Positions 52,776 to 60,247 of a DNA stretch of 64,000 nucleotides are shown piece by piece (position 1 is the first letter of the stretch; each line of letters opens with the position of its first letter). A model generated the notes under the pieces. That model had not been told where the DNA came from. It searched no databases and saw only the letters and a list, made by a program, of their open reading frames with translations. The translations under genes were made by a program, and so were the position numbers. The DNA comes from Haloferax marinisediminis (lineage in GTDB: Archaea > Halobacteriota > Halobacteria > Halobacteriales > Haloferacaceae): the NCBI RefSeq assembly GCF_009674585.1, contig NZ_WKJP01000001.1, positions 1,178,001 to 1,242,000 of the forward strand, in the 5' to 3' direction.

Positions 52776-52849
52776 GGGCCAATAGCTCAGTCAGGTTGAG
52801 CGCTCGGCTGATAACCGGGAGGCCCGCGGTTCAAATCCGCGTTGGCCCA
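52776..52849 (+). tRNA. tRNA-Ile (anticodon GAT)
   Basis: A complete cloverleaf of 74 nt. Acceptor stem GGGCCAA/TTGGCCC, D-arm GCTC/GAGC, anticodon stem CTCGG/CCGGG with loop CTGATAA (anticodon GAT), and T-arm CGCGG/CCGCG with loop TTCAAAT. The discriminator base is A; CCA is not encoded. No intron. It decodes ATC/ATT and stands at the left edge of the accessory island at 52.9-56.1 kb. Confidence 0.97.
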
Positions 52850-52857
52850 CTCCCATT

Positions 52858-52874
52858 GGCAACGATTCGTTGCC
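52858..52874. repeat. Mini-hairpin GGCAACG-ATT-CGTTGCC after tRNA
   Basis: A perfect 7-bp stem with a 3-nt loop, beginning 9 nt after the tRNA. Same size as the coding mini-hairpins elsewhere. It may help end the tRNA transcript, although no strong T-run follows. Confidence 0.6.
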
Positions 52875-52977
52875 GATGTGAGTTGGGGCGTAAACTCCCC
52901 GGCCACCCAACTTCTGACGAACCTACTCCTGAAGAGACGTCTCTACTTACGGAGCGTTCACTGAGATTACTCATGGT

Positions 52978-53091
52978 GCGAGACGCAGGAGTCAGTGTCG
53001 CCACTGTAACTCACACGTCTCGCGGAGCTTCCGCACCTTCGGCGGCGACGACAACCCCGCGCATCGTTGTACGGAGTACGACACGCCCATG
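52978..53091 (+). pseudogene. Degenerate small zinc-ribbon gene remnant (DUF7563-like)
   Basis: One frame reads CRHCNSHVSRSFRTFGGDDNP followed by AHRCTEYDTP, close to the pattern of haloarchaeal zinc-ribbon proteins (C-x2-C, then H-R-C-P-E-C). Here the last cysteine position reads Tyr, and there is no in-frame start: the nearby ATG at 52973 is in a different frame. A frameshifted, decayed gene is the simplest reading. It sits next to the tRNA, at the island edge. Confidence 0.4.
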
Positions 53092-53112
53092 AGTGATGAT
53101 AGTCGGGTGCAG

Positions 53113-54069
53113 CTATCGGACCTTCACCCCATCACTACCGGAAATGTTGGTCCCATCATCGAGTTGGCCGACGATGATTCCCAGTTCGTCTCCATCTCCA
53201 AATCCAGTATCTTGAACCGGGAAGTGGAGCACTAAGTCAACGATTCCATCGCCATCTACATCCTCGAGATGTCCTCCATGAGCGGCGCTGGCACCAGCCC
53301 CACCGCCAACAGCCGACTCAGAGCCAAATCTGAGTGAGCCCACATCGACGCTACTGGGATCGAAGTCGGCCGTGCCAAGGATGGCAACTGGGATTACACC
53401 TGCACTCCTCGGGTTAACTGGATTCAGATCGCTTCCAGGCTTGATGTCGATGGAAACTTCTTGGATCGATTTGAAGAACCGAATATTATCCCAATACGCG
53501 TCATTGTCACCGTCGACCCAGAAGGCGACGGTGTGAACTCCGCTTACACCAGATAAGTCGATGAGGCAATCCCGCCACCACTGTCCCTCGCCTCCGTACG
53601 GGTCTTCACCCCGACGGTTCTTCAACTCGGTCGATGGGAAGTCCCACAGAGCAATCTGATTTGGAGAACCATATCCAGCATCATCGAGCGAGACTTTGAT
53701 GTTCCCGTAGTTTGGGTTATTATTCTCTGCATATAGGTCTAAAAGGATATTTTCAAAGTCGGTCAAATCGAGAGTAATCCCGATTGCGCTAGCGTATCTT
53801 AGGGGTGCATTCGCTGTGCGGAACGATTGTGAACCGCTTGATGCCTGTGCAGTCGTGACTACATGGGTTCCGTTATTTTTGAACAATACCCATGGGGCGT
53901 TTGGTGAAGTATCTCCTGGGCTCTCAGTTTCGAAGGATTGGGTGATTGTCGGGCTCTGTGCTACGGCGGGAGAACTGGTCGCTAATATACCGGTCCCGAG
54001 CACCGGCACGGTACCAGCGATCTTGAGCACTGTACGTCTCGAAATTCGCAGCAGGTCTCGTTCTGACAT
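53113..54069 (-). CDS. Tat-exported surface protein with beta-sandwich and Ca-binding-like domain
   Basis: 318 residues. N-terminal Tat signal SRRTVLKIAGTVPVLGTGIL (residues 10-29) with a cleavage site near AVAQS. Residues about 40-195 resemble a carbohydrate-binding-like beta sandwich (TQSFETESPGDTSPNAPW; FWVDGDNDAYWDNIRFF). The C-terminal part, SIDIKPGSDLNPVNPRSAGVIPVAILG with the Asp cluster EDVDGDGIVDLVLHF, is a widespread domain of cell-surface proteins. Codon use and GC are lower than in the core. ATG at 54069; an AT-rich promoter region (aggattaatatt, minus strand) lies upstream. Confidence 0.75.
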   Translation of the reverse strand: MSERDLLRISRRTVLKIAGTVPVLGTGILATSSPAVAQSPTITQSFETESPGDTSPNAPWVLFKNNGTHVVTTAQASSGSQSFRTANAPLRYASAIGITLDLTDFENILLDLYAENNNPNYGNIKVSLDDAGYGSPNQIALWDFPSTELKNRRGEDPYGGEGQWWRDCLIDLSGVSGVHTVAFWVDGDNDAYWDNIRFFKSIQEVSIDIKPGSDLNPVNPRSAGVIPVAILGTADFDPSSVDVGSLRFGSESAVGGGAGASAAHGGHLEDVDGDGIVDLVLHFPVQDTGFGDGDELGIIVGQLDDGTNISGSDGVKVR

Positions 54070-54330
54070 ACGATACGAGATACGAACTGCAGTCGAATCA
54101 CGTCACCCACCGGGAGAATCACCGGGGTACGGTCGCCAATATTAATCCTTCCGGAATATGTAATTTGAGTCTAACATTGTAAAGAGACATTCGGAATTTT
54201 GAGTAGGCGATAGTGCTTCGCTATCGCGGTTTTTCAACCAGATAGATTTGGAGATAATCTGGTGACACGGAGAACCTATCAAATTTTATAACTTTTCAGA
54301 GTGTACCTGTCTTGTAGGGTGGATGCAGCT
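54070..54330. other. AT-rich divergent intergenic region with two inverted repeats
   Basis: Contains a hairpin at 54207-54227 and a second inverted repeat, CCAGAT (54238-54243) with ATCTGG (54257-54262). The TATA-like aaattttataac at 54281-54292 precedes the regulator gene at 54331. Confidence 0.6.
54207..54227. repeat. Hairpin with T-run in the divergent region
   Basis: Nine-pair stem (one T-G pair) around the loop CTT; its core is GATAGTG-CTT-CGCTATC. It is followed by ggtttttc on the plus strand. A terminator is odd between two divergent genes, so a decayed gene end or an operator is possible. Confidence 0.55.
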
Positions 54331-55101
54331 ATGAAAAATACAGAAACGGATATTATCGATATTCTGAATCGCCGTTCTGTTCTATTAGAGTCAATCTCAA
54401 AATATCCAGCAAGAAAGCGTACACTGGTTGATGAGTTGGATACCTCGCGGTCAACGATTGACCGAGGGATTCGCGACCTCGAGACTCTTGGGTTGGTCAA
54501 GTACGAATCTGGTCTCTACAGTCTCACATCAGTTGGTCAGTTCATTGAAACCATATTCTTCGATTTCCAGGAATCAGTCACAGTCGCGACGAACCTCGCA
54601 CCCTTCCTAGAGTGGATGGATCCCGAGTGGTTTGATGTCAACCTCTCTTCGCTTCGGGATGCACAAGTATTCGTTGCCGACTCTAACGACTCTTTTGGGC
54701 CTTGGGATTGGCACGCTGGGACTGTACGAACCACACAGCTGTACCGTGCATTGCTCCCATCTGTTGGCCGGGAACCGATGGAAATCAAGTACCGGACTAT
54801 TGTCGAAAACGAGTCAGAACTCGACGTGATTGTGTCTCATGAAACTGCAGAGAAACTCCAATCTGAGCCACTCGTAGACGTCTTCGAGGACATGTTGGAA
54901 ACCGGTCGTGTAACGGTCTACGTCTGTGACGAGCCAATCCCCTACTATATCGGTATTTTCGATAACGTGGTACAGGTTGGATGCTGTGGCAACCACGGAA
55001 TACCGCATACGCTACTGGAAACTAGCGCCCCCGAATGTGTGACATGGGCAGAAAACAAATTCAATTCGTATCAGACCCGGTCGGAGTTGCTTTCCTACTA
55101 A
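54331..55101 (+). CDS. Winged-helix regulator with FilR1 domain
   Basis: 256 residues. N-terminal HTH: DIIDILNRRSVLLESI, KRTLVDELDTSRSTIDRGIRDLETLGLV, YSLTSVGQFI. The C-terminal 170 residues match the FilR1/methanogenesis regulator middle domain (VNLSSLRDAQVFVADSNDSFGP, RVTVYVCDEPIPYYIGIFDNVVQVGC). Codon use is AT-richer than in the core genes (tctattagag, aatatccagc), supporting transfer. ATG at 54331; the TATA-like ttttataac lies about 40-45 nt upstream. Divergent from the surface protein, which it may control. Confidence 0.82.
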   Translation: MKNTETDIIDILNRRSVLLESISKYPARKRTLVDELDTSRSTIDRGIRDLETLGLVKYESGLYSLTSVGQFIETIFFDFQESVTVATNLAPFLEWMDPEWFDVNLSSLRDAQVFVADSNDSFGPWDWHAGTVRTTQLYRALLPSVGREPMEIKYRTIVENESELDVIVSHETAEKLQSEPLVDVFEDMLETGRVTVYVCDEPIPYYIGIFDNVVQVGCCGNHGIPHTLLETSAPECVTWAENKFNSYQTRSELLSY

Positions 55102-55529
55102 CCATCACCTGCTCAATTCCTTAGACGGGACGGATAACCTCGCGTGGCACACCGGGATGTGTATCGGCGCGAAGCACGCGACCAACGTCGACGACATCGA
55201 TTGGAGTGCGAAATCTGCATCTCGCTGGAACCGGGCAGGATCTCTACGACTTCCACAAGGGCAACTACTTCGACGTGACCAGTCCCTCAATCGTGAGCGA
55301 CCGAGTGAATCCACGTGAGACGAGATGCAGGAGTGTGCCACGTCGAACTGCGTGTAGAATTGCCCCTACTCTCGATAAACAATGTCAACTGTATGCCCGA
55401 CTACAGTGGTAGTTTTAAAGATTATTAACGTATCGTCTCACAACTTGGCCATATATACTCGAACTTAGACCCCACCTGTCGCAAATGAGGGCAACGCATA
55501 TGTGGCACCGGAATGTGGTACCAAATAAC
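55102..55529. pseudogene. Degenerate region with decayed gene fragments
   Basis: No intact gene. One frame gives DGTDNLAWHTGMCIGAKHAT at about 55129-55190, then the coding signal jumps frame to GTGQDLYDFHKGNYFDVTSP near 55225-55290. This looks like one gene broken by a frameshift; I do not recognise the family. The sequence gagatgcaggagtgtgccac (55322-55341) resembles gagacgcaggagtcagtg at 52980, the zinc-ribbon remnant. Confidence 0.4.
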
Positions 55530-55715
55530 ATGGTTTTCAAATTGACGTGTCTCTACGGATGTGAGTTCACGACCACTGCAGACTCTCGCGAACACGTCGG
55601 GGTTCTCGTGATGGAACATATGGACGACGAACACGATACGCCCGTCGACCCACTGGAGGCGGGCGAACTCGCAGTGAAGACCGCCGACAGACCACCGAGA
55701 AGTCGGTCCACCTGA
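55530..55715 (+). CDS. Small Cys-containing protein (DUF1059-like), 61 aa
   Basis: MVFKLTCLYGCEFTTTADSREHVGVLVMEHMDDEH is like haloarchaeal DUF1059 proteins (C-x3-C, later His residues that could bind zinc; read in two parts). The tail ends abruptly in a basic RPPRSRST. Start uncertain: ATG at 55530 is favoured because the AT-rich ccaaataacatgg precedes it; an upstream ATG at 55485 is possible. Part of the island. Confidence 0.45.
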   Translation: MVFKLTCLYGCEFTTTADSREHVGVLVMEHMDDEHDTPVDPLEAGELAVKTADRPPRSRST

Positions 55716-55888
55716 AACGTATCAATCAGGTCGTCGGTGGTGTGAGTCTCGTTTCAAATCACATCCAGTTCCGTACCAATTCGTCTCTGTCACTCGATTC
55801 GAGCCTCGGTTGTCGAACGATAGCAAATAAATTTACTCGATTCTGTATTCCAGTAGTATTAAAGTCGTACACGACATATGAACAGGTG
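55716..55888. other. Intergenic region with promoter candidate
   Basis: 173 nt. No gene seen. The AT-rich gatagcaaataaatttactcg and tagtattaaagtcg near 55820-55865 are promoter candidates for the small gene at 55889. Confidence 0.5.
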
Positions 55889-56017
55889 ATGCCAACCATC
55901 GACGTCTCCGAACACCTGTACCGCCAGCTCCAGTCCGCCGCCGAAGGTGAGGATCTCGACGCGGCGATGTGGAAGATGGTCGGTCGCTACCAGCGCGGTA
56001 ACACGCCCGGCGACTAA
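55889..56017 (+). CDS. Tiny ribbon-helix-helix-like protein, 42 aa
   Basis: MPTIDVSEHLYRQLQSAAEG then EDLDAAMWKMVGRYQRGN resembles the short RHH antitoxin-like proteins that haloarchaea carry alone or beside toxins (DUF7557-like). A beta strand (PTIDVS) and two helices are visible. No toxin gene is adjacent. ATG at 55889 is about 30 nt after the TATA-like tattaaag. Confidence 0.55.
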   Translation: MPTIDVSEHLYRQLQSAAEGEDLDAAMWKMVGRYQRGNTPGD

Positions 56018-56204
56018 ACAGGCTGGAGACCAACTACCCCGGCCGCGCTTGCGGTCACATCAACCCCTCTCGTCGCGGTATGCCCTTTTCGCGACGGGCC
56101 ATCAGTACTCCAGAGCGGGTGCGCTGTGTCGCGCTGCGCAGCTGTGTCCGTCGACAGCGTCCCCCGCAGATACCCACTTATCCATAGAACGCCTCCACAC
56201 GAAC

Positions 56205-56510
56205 GTGGAAAAAGAACACAAAGATTTCACTTCCATCAGTGGCCTGCCCGACGAACTCGGCATCGACGCTGACCTCTCGAAGGTCGGACAGACGCTCACG
56301 ATTCGGAAAGACACCCGACGGTACGGAAAGCCGATGACCATCGTCTCCGGGTTCGAGATGGACCGAGCCGACATGAAAGAACTCGCGTCGGAACTCAAGC
56401 GCAGACTCGCCTGTGGCGGAACTATTCTCGACGACGAGATCGAACTCCAGGGGAACCACGTCGAGCGCGCGCGGGACATCCTCGAAGAACTGGGGTACCG
56501 AGTCGCCTGA
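56205..56510 (+). CDS. SUI1/eIF1-family translation factor
   Basis: 101 residues: SISGLPDELGIDADLSKVGQTLTIRKDTRRYGKPMTIVSGF, then ELKRRLACGGTILDDEIELQGNHVERARDILEELGY (each read in parts). The G-G-T-I-x-D motif and basic strand are those of eIF1/SUI1, which monitors start-codon selection. GTG start at 56205, with a TATA-like acttatccat about 25 nt before it, fitting a leaderless transcript; the longer open frame upstream is not coding. Confidence 0.93.
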   Translation: MEKEHKDFTSISGLPDELGIDADLSKVGQTLTIRKDTRRYGKPMTIVSGFEMDRADMKELASELKRRLACGGTILDDEIELQGNHVERARDILEELGYRVA

Positions 56511-56537
56511 GCGCCGTTCGTCATCCCGGGTCGCGCG

Positions 56538-57560
56538 TCACCCGACGAACGAGGTGACGCCGAGGCTTTCGGCGACTAACCACACGATGAACAACCCGTA
56601 CGTTCCGAGGAGGACGTACGACTCGCCGCGGGTCAGTGCCATCTCGGTCCGGAGGACGGCGAAGAAGACGATGGATGCACCGGTCAGAAAGCTCATCATC
56701 GGGACGACTTCTTCGAACGCGATGACTGTCCCACCCGCGACGAGAATACCGATTGGGAGCGCGACGAGCAGGGCGAAGACGTTGCTCCCGAAGACGTTTG
56801 CCAGACTCATCGGTGCGTTACCCTGACGGGCGGCCGTGACGCTGACGAAGGTATCTGGAAGGCTGGTCCCCGCCGCGACAACCGTCAATCCCCAGAGGAA
56901 CGGCGACGTTCCGAAGGCGTCACCGAACCCGACCGCCGCCCGGACGAGCAGCTCCGCCCCGACGAGGATGATTCCGAGGGAGACGATGAGCGCAATCCAC
57001 TGACGCCGTGGGTCGATGCCTTCGACGGTCGTGGTCTGCGTCGCACGGTGCTCCAGCGTATCGTGGTACTGCATGAAGAGATAGAGGCCGTACAGCGAAA
57101 GAGGGATGAGCGCCAGCGGACGGGTGACGAACCCTTCGAGGCTCTCAGCCGTTCCAGACGGTTGGTAGATGACGGCGAGTGAGAACGTGAGTACGAGCAC
57201 CGCCAGCGCGAGGAGATAGAACTGTGCTTCCTTGTACACGAGGTCACGGTTCGACGCGAGTCGCTGTCCTTCACCCACGAGCGCGGACACCGCAGGAATA
57301 ACCAAGATGTTGTACACCGCTGACCCGACGACGGCACCGATACCGATGTCGAACGCGCCGTATCGAAGCGTGGCGATGATGATGCTCGATAGCTCTGGAA
57401 AACTCGACCCGATGGCGGCGATGATGGCTCCCTGTACGATGGCGGGGAGTCCGTAGTACGCGCCGAGTCGGTCGGACGCCTGCACGAGGTAGTCGCCACC
57501 CCTCCACGCGAGGACTGCGCCCACGATGGTGAACACCACGAGAACTGGAACAGATGCCAC
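56538..57560 (-). CDS. Sodium/calcium exchanger family protein (YrbG-like)
   Basis: 340 residues, about ten helices in two inverted halves. The alpha repeats are clear: GAIIAAIGSSFPELSSIIIAT and GLTVVAAGTSLPDTFVSVTAAR with the ion-binding Glu/Asp and Ser. Exchanges Na+ (or H+) for Ca2+ or another cation. ATG at 57560; it follows the convergent SUI1 stop. Confidence 0.93.
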   Translation of the reverse strand: MASVPVLVVFTIVGAVLAWRGGDYLVQASDRLGAYYGLPAIVQGAIIAAIGSSFPELSSIIIATLRYGAFDIGIGAVVGSAVYNILVIPAVSALVGEGQRLASNRDLVYKEAQFYLLALAVLVLTFSLAVIYQPSGTAESLEGFVTRPLALIPLSLYGLYLFMQYHDTLEHRATQTTTVEGIDPRRQWIALIVSLGIILVGAELLVRAAVGFGDAFGTSPFLWGLTVVAAGTSLPDTFVSVTAARQGNAPMSLANVFGSNVFALLVALPIGILVAGGTVIAFEEVVPMMSFLTGASIVFFAVLRTEMALTRGESYVLLGTYGLFIVWLVAESLGVTSFVG

Positions 57561-57629
57561 ACCGGACGTTCGGTTGGTGGTGACAAAAGCGCGCGGGACA
57601 GTGGTCGCGACACGCTGCCGGAGTGGCGT

Positions 57630-57661
57630 CCCTCAGAACCCTTCTCCCTCAGAACCCTTCT
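57630..57661. repeat. 16-bp tandem duplication at the end of the Eis-like gene
   Basis: CCCTCAGAACCCTTCT occurs twice in direct succession (57630-57645, 57646-57661). It includes the stop codon, so a second copy of the last codons and stop lies just after the first. Confidence 0.85.
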
Positions 57662-58866
57662 CGGAGATAGACGTCACGCTCGGTGAACACCGAACCAAGG
57701 GCGTCGACAGCAGACGACTCGTGAACGGTGAGGTACTCACTCTGTGCAAGTTCGTCGACCGACCGAGCGCCGACGAGCAGTTGCGAGAGCGCCCCGATTT
57801 CGACGGTTGCATCGGGGTCTGCTGTCGTCGGTTCGACCGACGCCTCGCCGTCGGTGACGACGACCCGGAACGTCTCGTCGTTCCACGCACAGCGGTCGTC
57901 GGACACGTCGAAGACGAACGCAGACTCGGCAGCTGTCGGGTACGACACCGCTTCGAGCGCTGCGGCCACGTCGACGATACGGACCATCGGCCCGGGCTTG
58001 ATTTCGACCGTCGCTGCGCGCGGGTCGGTCAGGTCGTCGATGAGACGGGTTCGCTCGTGCTCTCGTTCGAAGACCACCGAATCCACCTGTGAGTCGTGGT
58101 CGCGAACGAATCGCAGGAGGTGTCGCTGTGCCTCGGTATCCACGCCCGCGAGCTGGTCGACGTGCATCGTCCGCGACTCCCAGTCGCCTTTGACGCGGTA
58201 GACGACGTACCCTCTCAGGTCGCCGTCCAGTTCCCACCCGTAGACGTATGGGTCTGTCTCCCAGCCACGGAAGACACGATATCGCCACCATCCTTCGGTT
58301 CGGTCGAGTGCGAGGTCTTCGGTGGCCGAGTCGGCGTAGACGGCGTCGAGGCGGTCCCAGTCGTCGGCTCTGAGACGGACGAACTCGCCGCGCGCGGCTG
58401 GACACACCGCGGTGAGTTCTTCAGGCGAGACCGTCGTCTTCGCGTAGTTGTTGGTTGTCGCCCACCCAAAGCGCCGATAGAACTCGTATTTGAACGGCCA
58501 GAGCGCCGAGAGGTACCGACCGGTCTCCCGGAATTCGACGAGGAGATCGTCGAGCATCGTCGCGATGTGGCCTTGCCGGCGCGCCTCGGGCGGCGAGGCG
58601 ACCGCGGTGATTCCGGGCAGTGGATGCCACTCGCCGCGGACGCGTGCTTTGTAGTCGTAGAAACCACAGACCGTCACGAGGGCCGACGAATCGAGGTCCT
58701 CGAGTGGTGTCTCTGGCGGGACGTCGTAGAGGCCGCGGCGGACGTAGATGTCCGGGTGGGGGTGGTCGTCGTCGTCCCAGTCGGGACCACCCTCCGGACG
58801 GAAGGCGTAGTTGAGGAACTCGCGGTAGGTGTCGCGGTGTTCCTCGGGAAGTGGGTGGAGGTGCAT
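57649..58866 (-). CDS. Eis-like GNAT acetyltransferase with SCP2-type C-terminal domain
   Basis: 405 residues. The first GNAT half has ITAVASPPEARRQGHIATMLDDLL (acetyl-CoA loop), then FYRRFGWATTNNYAKTTV and a second GNAT-like part. The C-terminal 100 residues (FRVVVTDGEASVEPTTADPDATVEIGALSQLLVGARSV, read in halves) resemble the SCP2-like domain of Eis proteins. Mycobacterial Eis acetylates aminoglycosides and proteins; the archaeal substrate is unknown. ATG at 58866 (MHLHPLPEEHRDTYREFL); the last codons are duplicated by a 16-bp repeat. Confidence 0.9.
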   Translation of the reverse strand: MHLHPLPEEHRDTYREFLNYAFRPEGGPDWDDDDHPHPDIYVRRGLYDVPPETPLEDLDSSALVTVCGFYDYKARVRGEWHPLPGITAVASPPEARRQGHIATMLDDLLVEFRETGRYLSALWPFKYEFYRRFGWATTNNYAKTTVSPEELTAVCPAARGEFVRLRADDWDRLDAVYADSATEDLALDRTEGWWRYRVFRGWETDPYVYGWELDGDLRGYVVYRVKGDWESRTMHVDQLAGVDTEAQRHLLRFVRDHDSQVDSVVFEREHERTRLIDDLTDPRAATVEIKPGPMVRIVDVAAALEAVSYPTAAESAFVFDVSDDRCAWNDETFRVVVTDGEASVEPTTADPDATVEIGALSQLLVGARSVDELAQSEYLTVHESSAVDALGSVFTERDVYLREGF

Positions 58867-59013
58867 AGAATCGGTCCGTCGTCGGCCGGTATATGTTTTG
58901 GGAGGCCGACCGTGTGACGGGGAGACCTTCGGCATGACGCTTCGGCCTGACGGTGTCTTCGCGTGCCTGCGAGAACCGTGCGATTCACGTCGTCGCGGCC
59001 CTGAGGCGTCACC

Positions 59014-59235
59014 ATGAGCGAGACTCGGAGTTCGTTTTTGAAGCGGGGGAATCTGCTCCTCGTAGCCGTCGTGACGCTTGGAATCGTCATTCCGGGTGTC
59101 GCGCGACGGTTCCTCGGTGAGGCCGGGTACAACGACCTCGGCATGATTGTATTCATCCTCGGCTACGCGGGGATGATATTCATCGTCTGGTACGGGTGGA
59201 TTCGACCGCTCGACATCTCCGGGCCGGAACCGTAG
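59014..59235 (+). CDS. Small two-helix membrane protein, 73 aa
   Basis: Hydrophobic segments LLLVAVVTLGIVIPGVARRFL and GMIVFILGYAGMIFIVWYGWI, with a short N-terminus (MSETRSSFLKRGN) and a proline-ended tail. Unknown family; a conserved small haloarchaeal protein by composition. A further small membrane protein follows after 115 nt. Confidence 0.6.
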   Translation: MSETRSSFLKRGNLLLVAVVTLGIVIPGVARRFLGEAGYNDLGMIVFILGYAGMIFIVWYGWIRPLDISGPEP

Positions 59236-59350
59236 CGCTACCGAGTCACTCTCTCGACGGTTTACCTCTATATCGTGGGCTAGTGGCCCGCGAGACGAGG
59301 GAGAATAACGGAACTTTGATAGTCGATTCGCACCGACCGAGAAAACAAGA

Positions 59351-59602
59351 ATGCTTCCCCTTCAGCTCATAGACAGCTTCCTGCTCAACTACAACATCGG
59401 GCAGGCGCTGTTGCTCGTGTTCATCCTGACGACGGTTGGAGCTCTGCCGCTGAAGTCGCGACGTATCCTCGGCATCAACACCATCGTGTTCGGCCTCATC
59501 TTCCTGTTGACGCCGCAGGCACTGGCAAAGTCGCACTACCTGTTCCTCGGCATCGCACTGCTCATCGTCGGCCCCATCCTCTACACGACGGGCAACCGCT
59601 AA
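59351..59602 (+). CDS. Small membrane protein, 83 aa
   Basis: Three hydrophobic segments: ALLLVFILTTVGALPL, ILGINTIVFGLIFLLTP and LFLGIALLIVGPILY. Starts MLPLQLIDSFLLNYNIGQ. I do not recognise the family. The short gap before it (59236-59350) holds a promoter-like region around gataatggaac-type sequence (aataacggaactttgatag). Confidence 0.6.
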   Translation: MLPLQLIDSFLLNYNIGQALLLVFILTTVGALPLKSRRILGINTIVFGLIFLLTPQALAKSHYLFLGIALLIVGPILYTTGNR

Positions 59603-59691
59603 CCACCGAACCGACCGCTGACAACGCTTTCTCTGCGCACCTGACTCCGAAGAACGCGACGTTTAAACAGTGAGAACCGTAACGCACGGGT

Positions 59692-60222
59692 ATGTCTGAA
59701 CCGCGCGTTCCCGGCGGTCGTGGGGCAGTGCTCGACCTGCCCTGTGGCGAAGAAAAGCGCGTCCGGGGACTCGACTTGGGCAAACGTGAGTTTGACTGTC
59801 CCTGCGGCGGCACGCACGCTGTCGTCATGGACGTTCACCCACCGGACCGATTCCTCCCTGAGTTCCTCGTCGAAATTCTCCAGAGTACCATCGAGACGAC
59901 GAGTGAGGACATGCCCGAGTTCGGGACGGCACATCTCATGGGAATCGTCCTCGAAGAGTTCCCCGAAGCAGTCGTCTCCGAAGACGTCTCCGACGACGGT
60001 GAGATGGGCGCGGGCATCGTCTGGGTCACGGATTTCGATTCTCGAAGACTCCACGAGATTATCGTCGAACTCATCGTCGAACTCATGGAACACGCCGTCA
60101 GTCACGCCAACGACGACGGTGTCATCTCCGAGTTCGAGTCGAAGATGCTCCAGTTCGACGTGAGCGAGTTCGTCGACGAGTACCGCGCCCAGCGCGACCT
60201 CGACCCCGAACCGTACATGTGA
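59692..60222 (+). CDS. Haloarchaeal DUF5815-like protein
   Basis: 176 residues. N-terminal part GGRGAVLDLPCGEEKRVRGLDL and FDCPCGGTHAVVMDVHPPDRF carry two Cys-rich motifs (LPCG, CPCGGTH) that could bind a metal; the rest is helical and acidic. I associate it with DUF5815, conserved in haloarchaea, function unknown. ATG at 59692. It ends 26 nt before the convergent peptidase. Confidence 0.72.
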   Translation: MSEPRVPGGRGAVLDLPCGEEKRVRGLDLGKREFDCPCGGTHAVVMDVHPPDRFLPEFLVEILQSTIETTSEDMPEFGTAHLMGIVLEEFPEAVVSEDVSDDGEMGAGIVWVTDFDSRRLHEIIVELIVELMEHAVSHANDDGVISEFESKMLQFDVSEFVDEYRAQRDLDPEPYM

Positions 60223-60247
60223 GCGCTGGGGCCGTCGGCCCCTCTCG

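Noticed and set aside
54207-54234. Simple intrinsic terminator
   Set aside because: Hairpin plus T-run fits on the plus strand, but no gene on that strand ends here; kept as a repeat of unknown role.
55105-55341. 78-codon minus-strand frame in the degenerate region
   Set aside because: Arginine/serine-rich with no family; the plus-strand fragments have more halophile-like composition, though they too are broken.
52849-56204. Attachment-site duplicate of the tRNA-Ile 3' end
   Set aside because: I looked for a second copy of the T-arm and acceptor sequence (ttcaaatccgcgttggccc) up to 56.2 kb and found none; gtttcaaatcacatcc at 55748 matches too little.
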